Assembly: GCF_000160755.1 (NCBI RefSeq)
Contig: NZ_GG668579.1
Location: forward strand, 376,255 to 440,254
Length of the DNA: 64,000 nucleotides
From: Proteus mirabilis ATCC 29906
GTDB taxonomy: Bacteria > Pseudomonadota > Gammaproteobacteria > Enterobacterales > Enterobacteriaceae
Direction of reading: 5' to 3'
Position 1 is the first letter of the stretch. Each line of letters opens with the position of its first letter. The translations under genes and the position numbers were made by a program. Shown piece by piece: positions 36,334-45,284 of this stretch. The notes beneath the pieces were generated by a model. That model had not been told where the DNA came from. It did not search any database and worked only from the letters and a program-made list of their open reading frames with translations.

Positions 36334-37410
36334 TTATTTTCTTAATTGATATTGCTCTTGCTTAATATAATTATCTATAATTTTTTGTATCATTATTTGG
36401 CATTCATTTCTAAAATCATCAGATAAGTATAATAATTCAGGATATTTATTGAACATTGTCTTTAACTGTTGTAGCAACCTCATTTTTATTTTAATAAAAT
36501 AACCTTTCCATTGATTATCCATAAGTGATATTAAATATTTTTCCATTTGTTCTGGAGATATCATTCCATTAATAGTTAGTTGATAAAAATCATCTTCTTT
36601 TATAAAACTCTTTAAATCTTCTTTAACTAAATTTTCTATATTCATTTCTATAAAGCTATATAATAATCGTAATTTATTTACCTTTTCCAAAAGATAACCA
36701 AACTCTGAACTTTGGGAGCAACTTGGCATTAACGATTTCATATCACAAATCAAGCTCTGTGTTAGAAAATTCAAAATAATTGAACATTTTTTTATATCAT
36801 ATTTTTCTATCCACATTTTGAAAAAATAAATAGGTTCAATATCCAGAATAATGTAACTACGGTAAAGGTCTCTTAATACTGATGCATCTAAACAAAGTAA
36901 TTTAGCAAAGGCTTTAGCTTGGAGAGCAATATTAATGCCTGCCTTAATTTGCTTACCCTCCTCACCTGCAAGTAACCTATTGATCTCATTTTCAATACCT
37001 GCATCTAATTGTGCACCTAATTTTTTTTTCCTAAGTAATTCTCGTAAAACCATAACGAGATCACTAGGATCAGGGAACATTTTACGTAAATATTGCAATA
37101 ATTCCTGTAAACTTCTCCCCGATTTTCTAAATTGAAGCATCACCTTATCAAGTTTCTCATCAGCACCATCTTCTGCAATATATAAAGCTTCTTGCCCTTT
37201 ATTGGCTTTTTTGTCTAATAATTTTCCTAATCGCTGAGAAAAAAGAGTTGCCACCATAGACATATCATCAGATATTTCTATTAATTGATTTTGATAATTT
37301 TCACTTTCGTTTATTTGTGGTTGCTTATATTCTATGTCTTGCTGACTTTCTTTACTAATACTGTTGCTGGCACCATTTGTCGAAGTTGCAGTATTAATTG
37401 GTCCGATCAT
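36334..37410 (-). CDS. invE: T3SS gatekeeper, InvE/MxiC family
   Basis: A 358-residue helical protein (InvE 372, MxiC 355) between invG and invA. It has a low-complexity N-terminus with QRLGKLLDKKANKGQEALYIAEDGADEKLDKVMLQFRKSGRSLQELLQYLRKMFPDPSDLVMVLRELLRKK, very typical of InvE/MxiC/YopN. Gatekeepers keep effectors back until the translocators are out. Confidence 0.92.
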   Translation of the reverse strand: MIGPINTATSTNGASNSISKESQQDIEYKQPQINESENYQNQLIEISDDMSMVATLFSQRLGKLLDKKANKGQEALYIAEDGADEKLDKVMLQFRKSGRSLQELLQYLRKMFPDPSDLVMVLRELLRKKKLGAQLDAGIENEINRLLAGEEGKQIKAGINIALQAKAFAKLLCLDASVLRDLYRSYIILDIEPIYFFKMWIEKYDIKKCSIILNFLTQSLICDMKSLMPSCSQSSEFGYLLEKVNKLRLLYSFIEMNIENLVKEDLKSFIKEDDFYQLTINGMISPEQMEKYLISLMDNQWKGYFIKIKMRLLQQLKTMFNKYPELLYLSDDFRNECQIMIQKIIDNYIKQEQYQLRK

Positions 37411-37414
37411 AATA

Positions 37415-39130
37415 TCACCTCATAAATGCCTGAATTTGTTTTAGCGCTTGAGATGTTTTTTTATCCATCGGTAAAAATGGGTGTTCAGTTAAAGAGTCCA
37501 ATCCGTGCGTATCAGTTTTATCTAATAAACGCGGTTGTAACATAAAAATACGCACCATTTTTTTATTATTATCTGACTGATAGCTAAATGCTCGGCCAAC
37601 TAAAGGTATAGCACTTAAAAAAGGAATTCTGTTTTCTGCTTTTATGTTATCTTCTCGTGTATATCCACCAATTAATAAACTACCGCCTTCAGAAACTCGG
37701 GCCACGGTGCTGATATTTGTGCGATTAATAACAGGTAATTTTTCAATCCCTTCTTCTCTATCTTCATCATCACTTTTTTTCTCGGCGCCATCTTCAAGAT
37801 TGATAATCATCTCAATCTCTTGGTTAGTATTACTAATACGAGGCAATACACTGATCATAGTGCCGAATGTTGTAGATTCTAATGAAGCAACTCGCTCACC
37901 TTTAATTTGTGTATAAAAGGTGGTGTTATTATCAAATATGGCGGGGGTATTTTCTTGAGTTAACAAAATAGGACGAGAAACCATTTTAGCTTCCCCTTCC
38001 TCACTGAGTGCTTTGATTTTACTTAAAAAACTAAAACCAGATACAGCACTTAAACTAGCGGTATTAAAGAAAAATGTATTTTTACCCGAGCCATAACTCC
38101 CCTGCCAATTCACCCCCAAACTATCGGCTTTACTTTTAGAAATATCAATTATCCATAATGACATTTCAACTTGTCTTTTCGGTTTATCTAATTGTGAAAT
38201 AAGTGAGCTAACTAAAGCTAAACCTTCTCGACTCGTTTTAACCAACAGGCTATTTGATCCAGGTAAAGGAACGAGTTCAACATTATATTTGCCCATTTGA
38301 GTGATAATCGGTGAATGAGTATCTTGTATATCGTTGGTAATTTTATCATCCTGATATTTATCATTATCTTCGATAATCTCACGCGCTCTTCTGACTGTTT
38401 TTTCTTTCTCTCCCGATGGCATAAATAGCTGTTGCAAAACCGTTGTTATACCAGGTAAAACCACTTTTTCATCACGTAATATATAGGTTCTATCTTGTAC
38501 AAAAGTGTTTTTTAATGGAAATATCTGCACAAACTCATCGCCATAACGAGAGCTTCCGGTTGGAACTTGATTATTGATATTTTCATTAATTTGTTCTTGT
38601 ACATCATTATCCAAAAGCTCAGCAGCAGCCTTAACTAAGCTAATATAAATAGGAGGACCTGAGAGATAAAAAGTACGCTGATCGTGACCTGCACGTAATG
38701 GGTAGCGGAGATCATATAATCCAACATCTTGTAGATACTCTTTCAGTTTACTCAAGCTGATATTTTTCACTTGAAATAGCTGTTGCTGTATCTCATTATC
38801 GCGATAAATATAAATAGATTCTCCGTCATTAAAATAAAGTAATGACAAACGCTTTACCATTAATTCAAAGGCGTCTTCAGGTGAAGAAATATCAAATTTT
38901 CCACTGATCCGCTCTTTTTTTACTGCGCTGCTTAGAATAAAAGGTTTATTTAATTTATCTGATAGCACTAGGAAAAACTGTTCAATATGTGTATTTACCG
39001 CAACAAAAACATCAGGTTTTTTAACCTGATGTGTATAAATAACCTTTCCTTCTGCAGCTTGTGTTGGCAAAAAGAAGCTATAAAAAATGATAATTCCAAT
39101 GATACAGTAAATTTTATTTTTTATGTTCAT
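37415..39130 (-). CDS. invG: T3SS outer-membrane secretin, InvG/MxiD family
   Basis: A 571-residue protein from the ATG at 39130 (InvG 562). This start gives a signal peptide (MNIKNKIYCIIGIIIFYSFFLPTQAA); the frame is open further upstream, but that part overlaps invF. N-domains (KPFILSSAVKKERISGKFDI) are followed by the C-terminal secretin barrel with VSRPILLTQENTPAIFDNNTTFYT and VARVSEGGSLLIGGYTRED. It forms the outer-membrane ring. No InvH-like pilotin gene was seen nearby. The start overlaps the invF end by 17 bases. Confidence 0.95.
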   Translation of the reverse strand: MNIKNKIYCIIGIIIFYSFFLPTQAAEGKVIYTHQVKKPDVFVAVNTHIEQFFLVLSDKLNKPFILSSAVKKERISGKFDISSPEDAFELMVKRLSLLYFNDGESIYIYRDNEIQQQLFQVKNISLSKLKEYLQDVGLYDLRYPLRAGHDQRTFYLSGPPIYISLVKAAAELLDNDVQEQINENINNQVPTGSSRYGDEFVQIFPLKNTFVQDRTYILRDEKVVLPGITTVLQQLFMPSGEKEKTVRRAREIIEDNDKYQDDKITNDIQDTHSPIITQMGKYNVELVPLPGSNSLLVKTSREGLALVSSLISQLDKPKRQVEMSLWIIDISKSKADSLGVNWQGSYGSGKNTFFFNTASLSAVSGFSFLSKIKALSEEGEAKMVSRPILLTQENTPAIFDNNTTFYTQIKGERVASLESTTFGTMISVLPRISNTNQEIEMIINLEDGAEKKSDDEDREEGIEKLPVINRTNISTVARVSEGGSLLIGGYTREDNIKAENRIPFLSAIPLVGRAFSYQSDNNKKMVRIFMLQPRLLDKTDTHGLDSLTEHPFLPMDKKTSQALKQIQAFMR

Positions 39131-39869
39131 AAAGATATTGGCCAATTCGCCGAAATTCAGTTGGTGTAATACCAAATAATGTCTTAATTTCATTAGAAAA
39201 ATGAGATGCTGAACTAAAACCATTATCGACTGCAATCTGAGTCAATGATTCATCTGTTGATAGCGTTGTCAAAATAGAAGATGCCGCACGCCATGAACGT
39301 AATTGACTTTTACCACAATTACCTAAATAACGTTTACACAGCCGTCTAAAATGTGTCCCTGATACACCATATCGTTCACCTATTTGTGCAATATTGCTTT
39401 TTTTCTCATCCAAATAACTAATCAGATGTAATATAAGCCAGTAACTTTCACTGTGTCTTATAGTCACAAAAAGAGGTTCTAATTGGCTTTCATCTTTCAG
39501 TGCCTCATTAATAATCAGATGTTCTAATGTTCCACTCCCCTCTTTTATATAAAAAATTTGTTGATTAATATCAAAATTAGTGCCAACTGCTGTCATTTTT
39601 GAAAAATCTCTAGCATAATCAATAAATGCCAATAATCTGGCACAAATAAAAAATGATCTCTTTTCAATACGCCATGACTGATTTTCTGATTGAAAAATAA
39701 CATTTTCATTTTTTGAATTATAAATAAAAGCCTTTCCCTTTATAATTTTAGTCGTTTTATCATCGTATATTCTTATTGGATATTCATCATTTAAAGGAAT
39801 GCACATGAATAATAAATTCCCTGATAAAATATTTTTATCGCCACTTATTTTTATATCATTTATTAACAT
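39114..39869 (-). CDS. invF: T3SS transcription activator, InvF/MxiE, AraC family
   Basis: A 251-residue AraC-type regulator. The C-terminal 100 residues carry the double helix-turn-helix: SNIAQIGERYGVSGTHFRRLCKRYLG and ESLTQIAVDNGFSSASHFSNEIKTLFGITPTEFRR. The N-terminal domain is poorly conserved. It is the first gene of the minus-strand operon and should work with SicA to activate sicA-sip and effector promoters. No hilA or hilD homologue is present, so upstream control must lie elsewhere. Confidence 0.92.
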   Translation of the reverse strand: MLINDIKISGDKNILSGNLLFMCIPLNDEYPIRIYDDKTTKIIKGKAFIYNSKNENVIFQSENQSWRIEKRSFFICARLLAFIDYARDFSKMTAVGTNFDINQQIFYIKEGSGTLEHLIINEALKDESQLEPLFVTIRHSESYWLILHLISYLDEKKSNIAQIGERYGVSGTHFRRLCKRYLGNCGKSQLRSWRAASSILTTLSTDESLTQIAVDNGFSSASHFSNEIKTLFGITPTEFRRIGQYLYEHKK

Positions 39870-40158
39870 GGTAAATACCTCAGCCTATACTTATAATCTA
39901 TTAAAGGTTCAAAAAAACAAACTATTTTTCAAAATGTTATTATAGCCATCATTTATAGAACACTATAATAATATAGCCTAGAATTAACTTTAAAAATAAA
40001 TAACAATTCTCATTGATTATTATTAAAAAAACAACAGTAATATATCAACATTTATTTTCAAATAAAACACCTATGTTTTTTTAAAGAATTTCATTGTTTA
40101 TATAACTAAAATATATTTATAACATGAATTAATTAACATTTATTATTGGGTTAACTCT
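39870..40158. promoter_or_regulatory. Divergent promoter region between invF and prgH
   Basis: A 289-base, extremely AT-rich stretch between the two divergent T3SS operons; both promoters must lie here. The stretch around 39998-40016, read on the minus strand (AATGAGAATTGTTATTT), loosely resembles a Fur box, but the match is imperfect. Such AT-rich DNA is also a natural H-NS target. Confidence 0.5.
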
Positions 40159-41221
40159 ATGCTGTATTATATTTATGTTCTCAGTGGTCCTTTAAAAGGG
40201 ATAATAACGCCTTTGCTACCTAATCAATACTCATTAATTCTACATAGTAAAGAACATATTGAAAATAAAATAGAAAATGAGAAATTAACACTTTACATTC
40301 CTTGCAACAAGAAAGAACATGAAAAGATAATTACGATTATGCTTGATGAGCATAATACAAAAAATAATAAATATAAAATAGAAGATGGTTTAATTTCTAA
40401 AGAAATTAGCAAAGAACTACCATTAGAACTAGATAAGCCTATATATATCAATAATTTTCCTATTTTCTTAATTAGTCATAAAGATGATTTGTCTATAACA
40501 TCTTTTGATTTAAATTCAAAAAAATGGACATTTAATAGAAAAATCATTGTATCATTTATATTTGTTATTGCATTTTTTATAGTATCATTTACTTTTATGG
40601 ATGTATCAAAACCATTAGAAAATAAACCAAAGGAATTGGCTTTTAAAAGTTCATATTCAAATGAATTCAAAGGAGAAAATGGTTATTTATGTATTTACAC
40701 TGAACCTTACTCTTCTAAAAATTTAATAAAAGATAGTGATTCAAAAACAAAAATTTCATTTTTGAACAAAGAAAAAATTATCAAATTAGCAACTAATAAT
40801 AAAATTCACGTTACTTTAAAAGACAACACTAAACCTATAGTGAGTAAATAAAAATGAAAAGCTAAAAATCATTCAAGCCATCAATGACAATTTTCCCAAA
40901 AATTGTCAGCCAATCATAAAAGAATTATCAATTGCTAAAATTGTTGAAGAGATAAACAAGCTAAATTTCACTAAAACAATAGGATATACTATTGAAGAAA
41001 AAAATAACGGCTTAATTTTTATCTTTGATGATAAGCTAAGCGTAAATGACAAAGAAAAATTTAATGCTTATATAAAAAAACAGGCAGCTTTTTTTGGAAG
41101 AAAATTTATTTTTTATCGTGAAAATAAAGTTAATATCAACTTGAAAAATAAAGCAATGCTACAAGAAGATAATGGATATATTTTTCTTGATAATCAGCAT
41201 CGTTATTTTCCTCAAGGATAA
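40159..41221 (+). pseudogene. prgH: T3SS inner-membrane ring protein, PrgH/MxiG family, frameshifted
   Basis: Frame 1 runs from ATG 40159 to a TAA at 40849-40851 (230 residues): a forkhead-like cytoplasmic domain, one membrane helix (KIIVSFIFVIAFFIVSFTFM) and the start of the periplasmic domain. The rest of the periplasmic domain continues in another frame from about 40844 to the TAA at 41219-41221 (125 codons), with KLKIIQAINDNFPK, KLNFTKTIGYTI and RKFIFYRE. That part has no usable start. Joined length would be about 353 (MxiG 371, PrgH 392). The junction AAATAAAAA is not a canonical slippery site, so mutation or a base-call error is likely. Without PrgH no needle complex can form. Confidence 0.85.
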
Positions 41222-41270
41222 TCAAGCTATGATGAGTAACATAACAAATTTAAGCACAAAGGAGTAATTT

Positions 41271-41525
41271 ATGGCTGCGAGTCTTGTTCAAACAGATGTA
41301 AGTTCAATTAACAAAGTTGACCAATATTTTCATAAACCTGTAAGAACCCAAAGTAATAATTTATCAAAAGCTTTAGAAGCATTAAAAGCTGATACATCTA
41401 ATGCCGCGGCATTAGCCGAATATCAAGCCAAACTTGCCGAATATAATATTACACGTAATGCCCAATCTACATCAATCAAAGTCATTAAAGATCTAGCAAT
41501 GAGTATTATTGGTAATATGCGTTAA
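41271..41525 (+). CDS. prgI: T3SS needle filament protein, PrgI/MxiH family
   Basis: An 84-residue protein (PrgI 80). Two helices are joined by a short turn, and the C-terminal half LAEYQAKLAEYNITRNAQSTSIKVIKDLAMSIIGNMR matches the polymerisation helix of PrgI almost position for position. AAAGGAG precedes the ATG, the strongest ribosome site of the island, fitting high copy number. Confidence 0.96.
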   Translation: MAASLVQTDVSSINKVDQYFHKPVRTQSNNLSKALEALKADTSNAAALAEYQAKLAEYNITRNAQSTSIKVIKDLAMSIIGNMR

Positions 41526-41548
41526 CATCAGTTTTACGGAGGTTATGT

Positions 41549-41827
41549 ATGGCTATTGCACCTATTATTCCCGTTAATTTAACCAAAGAACTACAAGATA
41601 CAAGTGATGATAGTTTATCGACTATCATGGTAAATGGCATTATTAGTAGTATGCAATATGAAAAAAAGATACAAGAAAAGTTAACAACATTAAGCCAATT
41701 AGGTGATGCCCAAAGTTATACGAATTTACAAATAGAACTTAGCGATTATTCAATTACGATGAGCTTAGCGAGTACGTTAGCAAGAAAATCTCTCAATATT
41801 GTGGAAACACTACTTAAGGCTCAATAG
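41549..41827 (+). CDS. prgJ: T3SS inner rod protein, PrgJ/MxiI family
   Basis: A 92-residue protein (PrgJ 101, MxiI 97) right after prgI with a strong ribosome site (GGAGGT). The C-terminal segment LQIELSDYSITMSLASTLARKSLNIVETLLKAQ fits the inner rod family, which links the needle base to the export gate. Confidence 0.9.
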   Translation: MAIAPIIPVNLTKELQDTSDDSLSTIMVNGIISSMQYEKKIQEKLTTLSQLGDAQSYTNLQIELSDYSITMSLASTLARKSLNIVETLLKAQ

Positions 41828-41829
41828 TA

Positions 41830-42582
41830 ATGAATAGACGGTATTTGTTATTACTATTTTTATGTTGCTTACTTCCTTTATTAAACGGTTGTAAGGATCA
41901 ATCACTGCTCACTAATTTAAGTCAAAGGCAAGCAACTGAAATTCAAGCGGTGTTACAGAAACACCAAATAACAAGTACTCGTACTGCGTTAGGAAAAGGA
42001 TTATTTGAGATCTCAGTTAAAAAGGAAAATATAGGGATTGCTATTCAAATATTAGAAGAATATCAATTACCAACAATTTCTCGTATTGAAATTACACAAT
42101 TATTTCCATCAGATGCATTAGTTTCATCGCCTCAAGCTGAAAAAGCACGTTTAATTTCAGCCATTGAGCAACGGTTAGAACAATCATTATTAACCATTGA
42201 TCATCTTATCGATGCGAGAGTACATGTCAGTTATCCACTATCATCAAATGATCGTATAACGCCAACACCTCATGCTTCTGCTTTAGTTTTCTATGAAGAT
42301 GGCATGATAGATAGTGATCAGCTAAGTGACGATGTTCGTGCTTTTATCCATAATGCTTTTAATGATATGGATGAGAGTAATATTACTGTTTTATTATATC
42401 CACGGAATATCAATAAATTTACGATATTAAATAATCAACTTCACCAAGATAATACGACATCATTGAGTAACTCTTGGTTACTCATAGGGTTATCAGTAAT
42501 TAGTTTAATTATAATAATTATGGTCATATTGATTATTTATCGTCGTAAACAAGTCAATAAAATGGTAAGCGAGAATGAGTAA
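41830..42582 (+). CDS. prgK: T3SS inner-membrane ring lipoprotein, PrgK/MxiJ/YscJ family
   Basis: A 250-residue lipoprotein (PrgK 252). Signal and lipobox LLNGC put the lipid on C21. Next come the YscJ ring-building motifs: LSQRQATEIQAVLQKHQI, a linker, and EIEQRLEQSLLTIDHLIDARVHVSYP. A C-terminal membrane helix (WLLIGLSVISLIIIIMVILIIY) ends in a basic tail. It pairs with PrgH in the inner ring. The start is 2 bases after prgJ. Confidence 0.95.
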   Translation: MNRRYLLLLFLCCLLPLLNGCKDQSLLTNLSQRQATEIQAVLQKHQITSTRTALGKGLFEISVKKENIGIAIQILEEYQLPTISRIEITQLFPSDALVSSPQAEKARLISAIEQRLEQSLLTIDHLIDARVHVSYPLSSNDRITPTPHASALVFYEDGMIDSDQLSDDVRAFIHNAFNDMDESNITVLLYPRNINKFTILNNQLHQDNTTSLSNSWLLIGLSVISLIIIIMVILIIYRRKQVNKMVSENE

Positions 42583-43147
42583 TCTGACTGCTGAACAATT
42601 TAAATTGATCTCTAATGTAATGTATGAACCGTTAAGTTATATCCATTCAGACTACGATGTATTAGCATCGCCAAAAGAAAATACTCTATGGCAAAAAATA
42701 GCTAATCGTCATTTAATTGGGCAATATCAACTTATACTGCATATTGATTGTGAGATTGATACTACCGTAGAAAAAATATTTACTCATTGGCACACTCTTC
42801 CTCGTTGTGCTTTATTTTTAGGTTATTTTTATTCTCGTCATACGCTATTAGCACAAAATTATTATCATTTAGAACCTGCATTAAAAGCATTTTTAGCTCT
42901 CTATCCTATGTTAAATAGGACTGTCGATAGCAAAATATTACTGTCACTAAAAGATATTGCCCCCATAGATATTGGCTATCAATTACTATTTAATTTTATT
43001 AAGCTAATATCGAACGCACTAGCTCAACGTTTTAAATTACTTTTTTCACCAAAATCTTTATCAATTAATATTGAATTTCCTAAATCACTTGTTTTATCTC
43101 CTACACTTTTTTTACTGGTATTAAATTATGCTACGCTTGTTACCTGA
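42575..43147 (+). CDS. orgA: T3SS sorting-platform protein, OrgA/MxiK family
   Basis: A 190-residue soluble protein (OrgA about 199) that follows prgK with an 8-base overlap. The family is poorly conserved; YEPLSYIHSDYD, IANRHLIGQYQLI and the position support OrgA/MxiK, the adaptor linking the sorting platform to the PrgH ring. The end overlaps orgB by 20 bases. Confidence 0.8.
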   Translation: MSNLTAEQFKLISNVMYEPLSYIHSDYDVLASPKENTLWQKIANRHLIGQYQLILHIDCEIDTTVEKIFTHWHTLPRCALFLGYFYSRHTLLAQNYYHLEPALKAFLALYPMLNRTVDSKILLSLKDIAPIDIGYQLLFNFIKLISNALAQRFKLLFSPKSLSINIEFPKSLVLSPTLFLLVLNYATLVT

Positions 43148-43820
43148 CAACCTTTTAAAATATACCTGCGAAGGTGTATTAATACGAGCTCACTATATAC
43201 GACAGCTCGATAATATTCATAAAACAACATTAGCGACCAAGCAGGCAGCAAAAAAAATGCTGCATCACTTTAATCATAAACTAGATAAACTTCGTAATAA
43301 GATAGCTAACGAAGCTTATGCTAAAGGATTACAGGTTTTATTAGCTGATATAATAAGATTCTCAATTGAATATCAAGAAAAATTTGTACAATATGAATTT
43401 CAGCAACGAGAACAACTCGTCGCAACGATCGGGGAATTCTTAGATTCACCTGAAATACAAGTTAAACTCACTCAATATCTGATGTCATCTGTTCCTCTTG
43501 AGCAAAAAGTAACACTCGATATTCCCACAACACTACAGCGCTATTTTGAGAGTGAACTCGACAATAGCAATATTAAGTTAAACTGCCATAACAACAAGAC
43601 CATTGCTATTCATACCGGTGATCAAATTACTTTTTTTGATCCTGCCATATTTCTCAACGATCTAAGAACACAATTTCATCGGCCTTTTTCTGAAACTTAT
43701 CAACCGATTTTTGAGCAAAACATCAAACAACTGCTATTAAACTTTATCAATACATTTACCCCCTCAGACGATCTTTCTTCAAGAAAGCCAATTTTAAACG
43801 AGGATAACAATGAAAATTGA
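43128..43820 (+). CDS. orgB: T3SS ATPase regulator, OrgB/MxiN (YscL) family
   Basis: A 230-residue protein (OrgB 226). A long helical stretch (TKQAAKKMLHHFNHKLDKLRNKIANEAYAKGLQVLLADIIRF) with the EAYAKG motif typical of FliH/YscL proteins, then a globular C-terminus. It connects the ATPase to the sorting platform. Confidence 0.85.
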   Translation: MLRLLPDNLLKYTCEGVLIRAHYIRQLDNIHKTTLATKQAAKKMLHHFNHKLDKLRNKIANEAYAKGLQVLLADIIRFSIEYQEKFVQYEFQQREQLVATIGEFLDSPEIQVKLTQYLMSSVPLEQKVTLDIPTTLQRYFESELDNSNIKLNCHNNKTIAIHTGDQITFFDPAIFLNDLRTQFHRPFSETYQPIFEQNIKQLLLNFINTFTPSDDLSSRKPILNEDNNEN

Positions 43821-44241
43821 TCCTTTCCGCGCACAGCAGGTATATAACTCTCCTTCGACTTTATCTAGTGCTAACAATATTTCGAGAAAAGGATCAGATC
43901 CTATTATCGAAAATTTGAAACTGACTTTCTATCAAGATTTAAGCAAGACAGATCTTAGCCATGCTAATGATATTCTTACTTTATTAGACCAATTTGATGT
44001 CAAAGATGGAGGTAATCAAACGTTAAAAGAGAAGCGACAAATAGCCTTATTGGTTTATGCTCACCAACAAAGTGAATTAGAGCATCATGAAAATAAAAAC
44101 TTGATTAATCAAGCACTCGTTTCGCGACTCTCTTATCAAGGTTTTTATCATCAAGTCACCCTAGAATTATTAGGTATGATTGATAACAATGATGAATTCG
44201 AAGGTTTTTTTAAGCCTGATAGGGTGACATTTTCATTGTGA
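43810..44241 (+). CDS. orgC: Probable T3SS protein OrgC-like
   Basis: A 143-residue soluble, mostly helical protein in the OrgC position, overlapping orgB by 11 bases. Salmonella OrgC (150) is a secreted factor that helps needle polymerisation. Similarity is not obvious by eye, so the name rests on order and size. It is the last gene of the island and converges with soxR; the two genes abut exactly. Confidence 0.55.
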   Translation: MKIDPFRAQQVYNSPSTLSSANNISRKGSDPIIENLKLTFYQDLSKTDLSHANDILTLLDQFDVKDGGNQTLKEKRQIALLVYAHQQSELEHHENKNLINQALVSRLSYQGFYHQVTLELLGMIDNNDEFEGFFKPDRVTFSL

Positions 44242-44691
44242 TCATAACATTTGAGCACCAGGCCCTTTTTCCCCTAAAATATCATCAGGGTTACGCAATG
44301 GACAATCATTTAAAGATAGGCATCCACAGCCAATACAGTGATCAAGTCCATTACGTAATCGCTTAAGACGCCGAATACGCTCATCGAGCCGTATTTTCCA
44401 ATCTGTTGATATTTCATGCCATTGTTCTGCAGTTAATTTACTATTTGGTGGATATTTCCCTAATATTTCCTGAATTTCTTTTAATGGAATACCTGTACTC
44501 TGCGCTGCTTTAATAATTGCCACATAACGGAGTACCACTGACGGGTAACGGCGCTGATTTCCAGGGCTCCGAGAACTTTTTATCAATCCTTTTTCTTCAT
44601 AAAAATGCAGTGTAGAGATGGGTACACCACTGCGTTTTGCCACTTCGCCAACCGTGAGCGCTCGATTAAAATCTATTTTCTCTTTACTCAT
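44242..44691 (-). CDS. soxR: Redox-sensing activator SoxR
   Basis: A 149-residue MerR-family protein with an N-terminal winged helix (ALTVGEVAKRSGVPISTLHFYEEKGLI), a dimer helix and the [2Fe-2S] site C119, C122, C124, C130, the exact numbering of E. coli SoxR. The C-terminus DCPLRNPDDILGEKGPGA is also diagnostic. Oxidation of the cluster by redox-cycling agents turns on the target promoter. It diverges from a DoxX-RND operon, not from soxS, so direct control of the pump is expected. Confidence 0.96.
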   Translation of the reverse strand: MSKEKIDFNRALTVGEVAKRSGVPISTLHFYEEKGLIKSSRSPGNQRRYPSVVLRYVAIIKAAQSTGIPLKEIQEILGKYPPNSKLTAEQWHEISTDWKIRLDERIRRLKRLRNGLDHCIGCGCLSLNDCPLRNPDDILGEKGPGAQML

Positions 44692-44714
44692 TTGCTACCT
44701 TTTTTATTTTTCAC

Positions 44715-44745
44715 TTGACCTCAAGTTAACTTGAGGTTTTATAGT
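44715..44745 (+). promoter_or_regulatory. SoxR-dependent promoter with SoxR box
   Basis: The perfect 18-base palindrome CCTCAAGTTAACTTGAGG (44719-44736) is identical to the E. coli soxS operator as I recall it. It sits between TTGACC (-35, 44715) and TATAGT (-10, 44740) with 19-base spacing, the over-long spacer that SoxR/MerR activators correct. It drives the DoxX gene and probably overlaps the soxR promoter. Confidence 0.93.
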
Positions 44746-44816
44746 CCTGTCCCAATACAAAGTCAAGTCAGCCAATTGCCTGATTTTATTTTTTTAAGTT
44801 TATTGAGGACTGATAC

Positions 44817-45239
44817 ATGCCTAACTCAATTGCACGTATTCTTGAAAGCCAAACATTATGGATTGTCGCAAGAGTGCTAATTCTATTGTTATTTTTATCA
44901 TCGGGTTTTGCCAAGGTATTTGATTATGAGAATAGTTTGGCAGAGATGCGTGCAGCAGGGTTAAACCCTGATTGGTTTTTTAATCTCGCCAGCGCCATTG
45001 TTTTATTCGCCGGATCGATTTTAGTTCTTTTTGATCGTTATCTATGGTTAGGTGCTGGCGCATTAGCCACTTTCTTATTTTTAACCATTGTGATTGTACA
45101 TACGTTTTGGAATATGACCGGCGATAAAGCGATGTTATCCATGTATTTTGCGATAGAGCATACCTCTGTGATTGGAGGACTAATGGCAACCGCAATGGCT
45201 AGCCACTTTAGAGCATTATGGAAAAAATTTAACTCATAA
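44817..45239 (+). CDS. DoxX-family membrane protein (MexG-like)
   Basis: A 140-residue protein with four hydrophobic helices and the DoxX opening RVLILLLFLSSGFAKVFDYENSLAEM. In Pseudomonas aeruginosa the SoxR-regulated mexGHI-opmD operon begins with MexG, also DoxX; the same order (DoxX, adaptor, pump) is seen here. MexG can bind quinolone or phenazine-type molecules, so a role in handling redox-active compounds is plausible but not shown. It has the SoxR promoter upstream and lies 45 bases before the adaptor gene. Confidence 0.85.
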   Translation: MPNSIARILESQTLWIVARVLILLLFLSSGFAKVFDYENSLAEMRAAGLNPDWFFNLASAIVLFAGSILVLFDRYLWLGAGALATFLFLTIVIVHTFWNMTGDKAMLSMYFAIEHTSVIGGLMATAMASHFRALWKKFNS

Positions 45240-45284
45240 CACCCTAAAAATAGATAAAAACTTCACTATGGGATCGGCGGTAAA

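Noticed and set aside
39998..40016. Fur box between invF and prgH
   Set aside because: Only a loose match in extremely AT-rich DNA, where such matches arise by chance. Mentioned in the region entry but not claimed.
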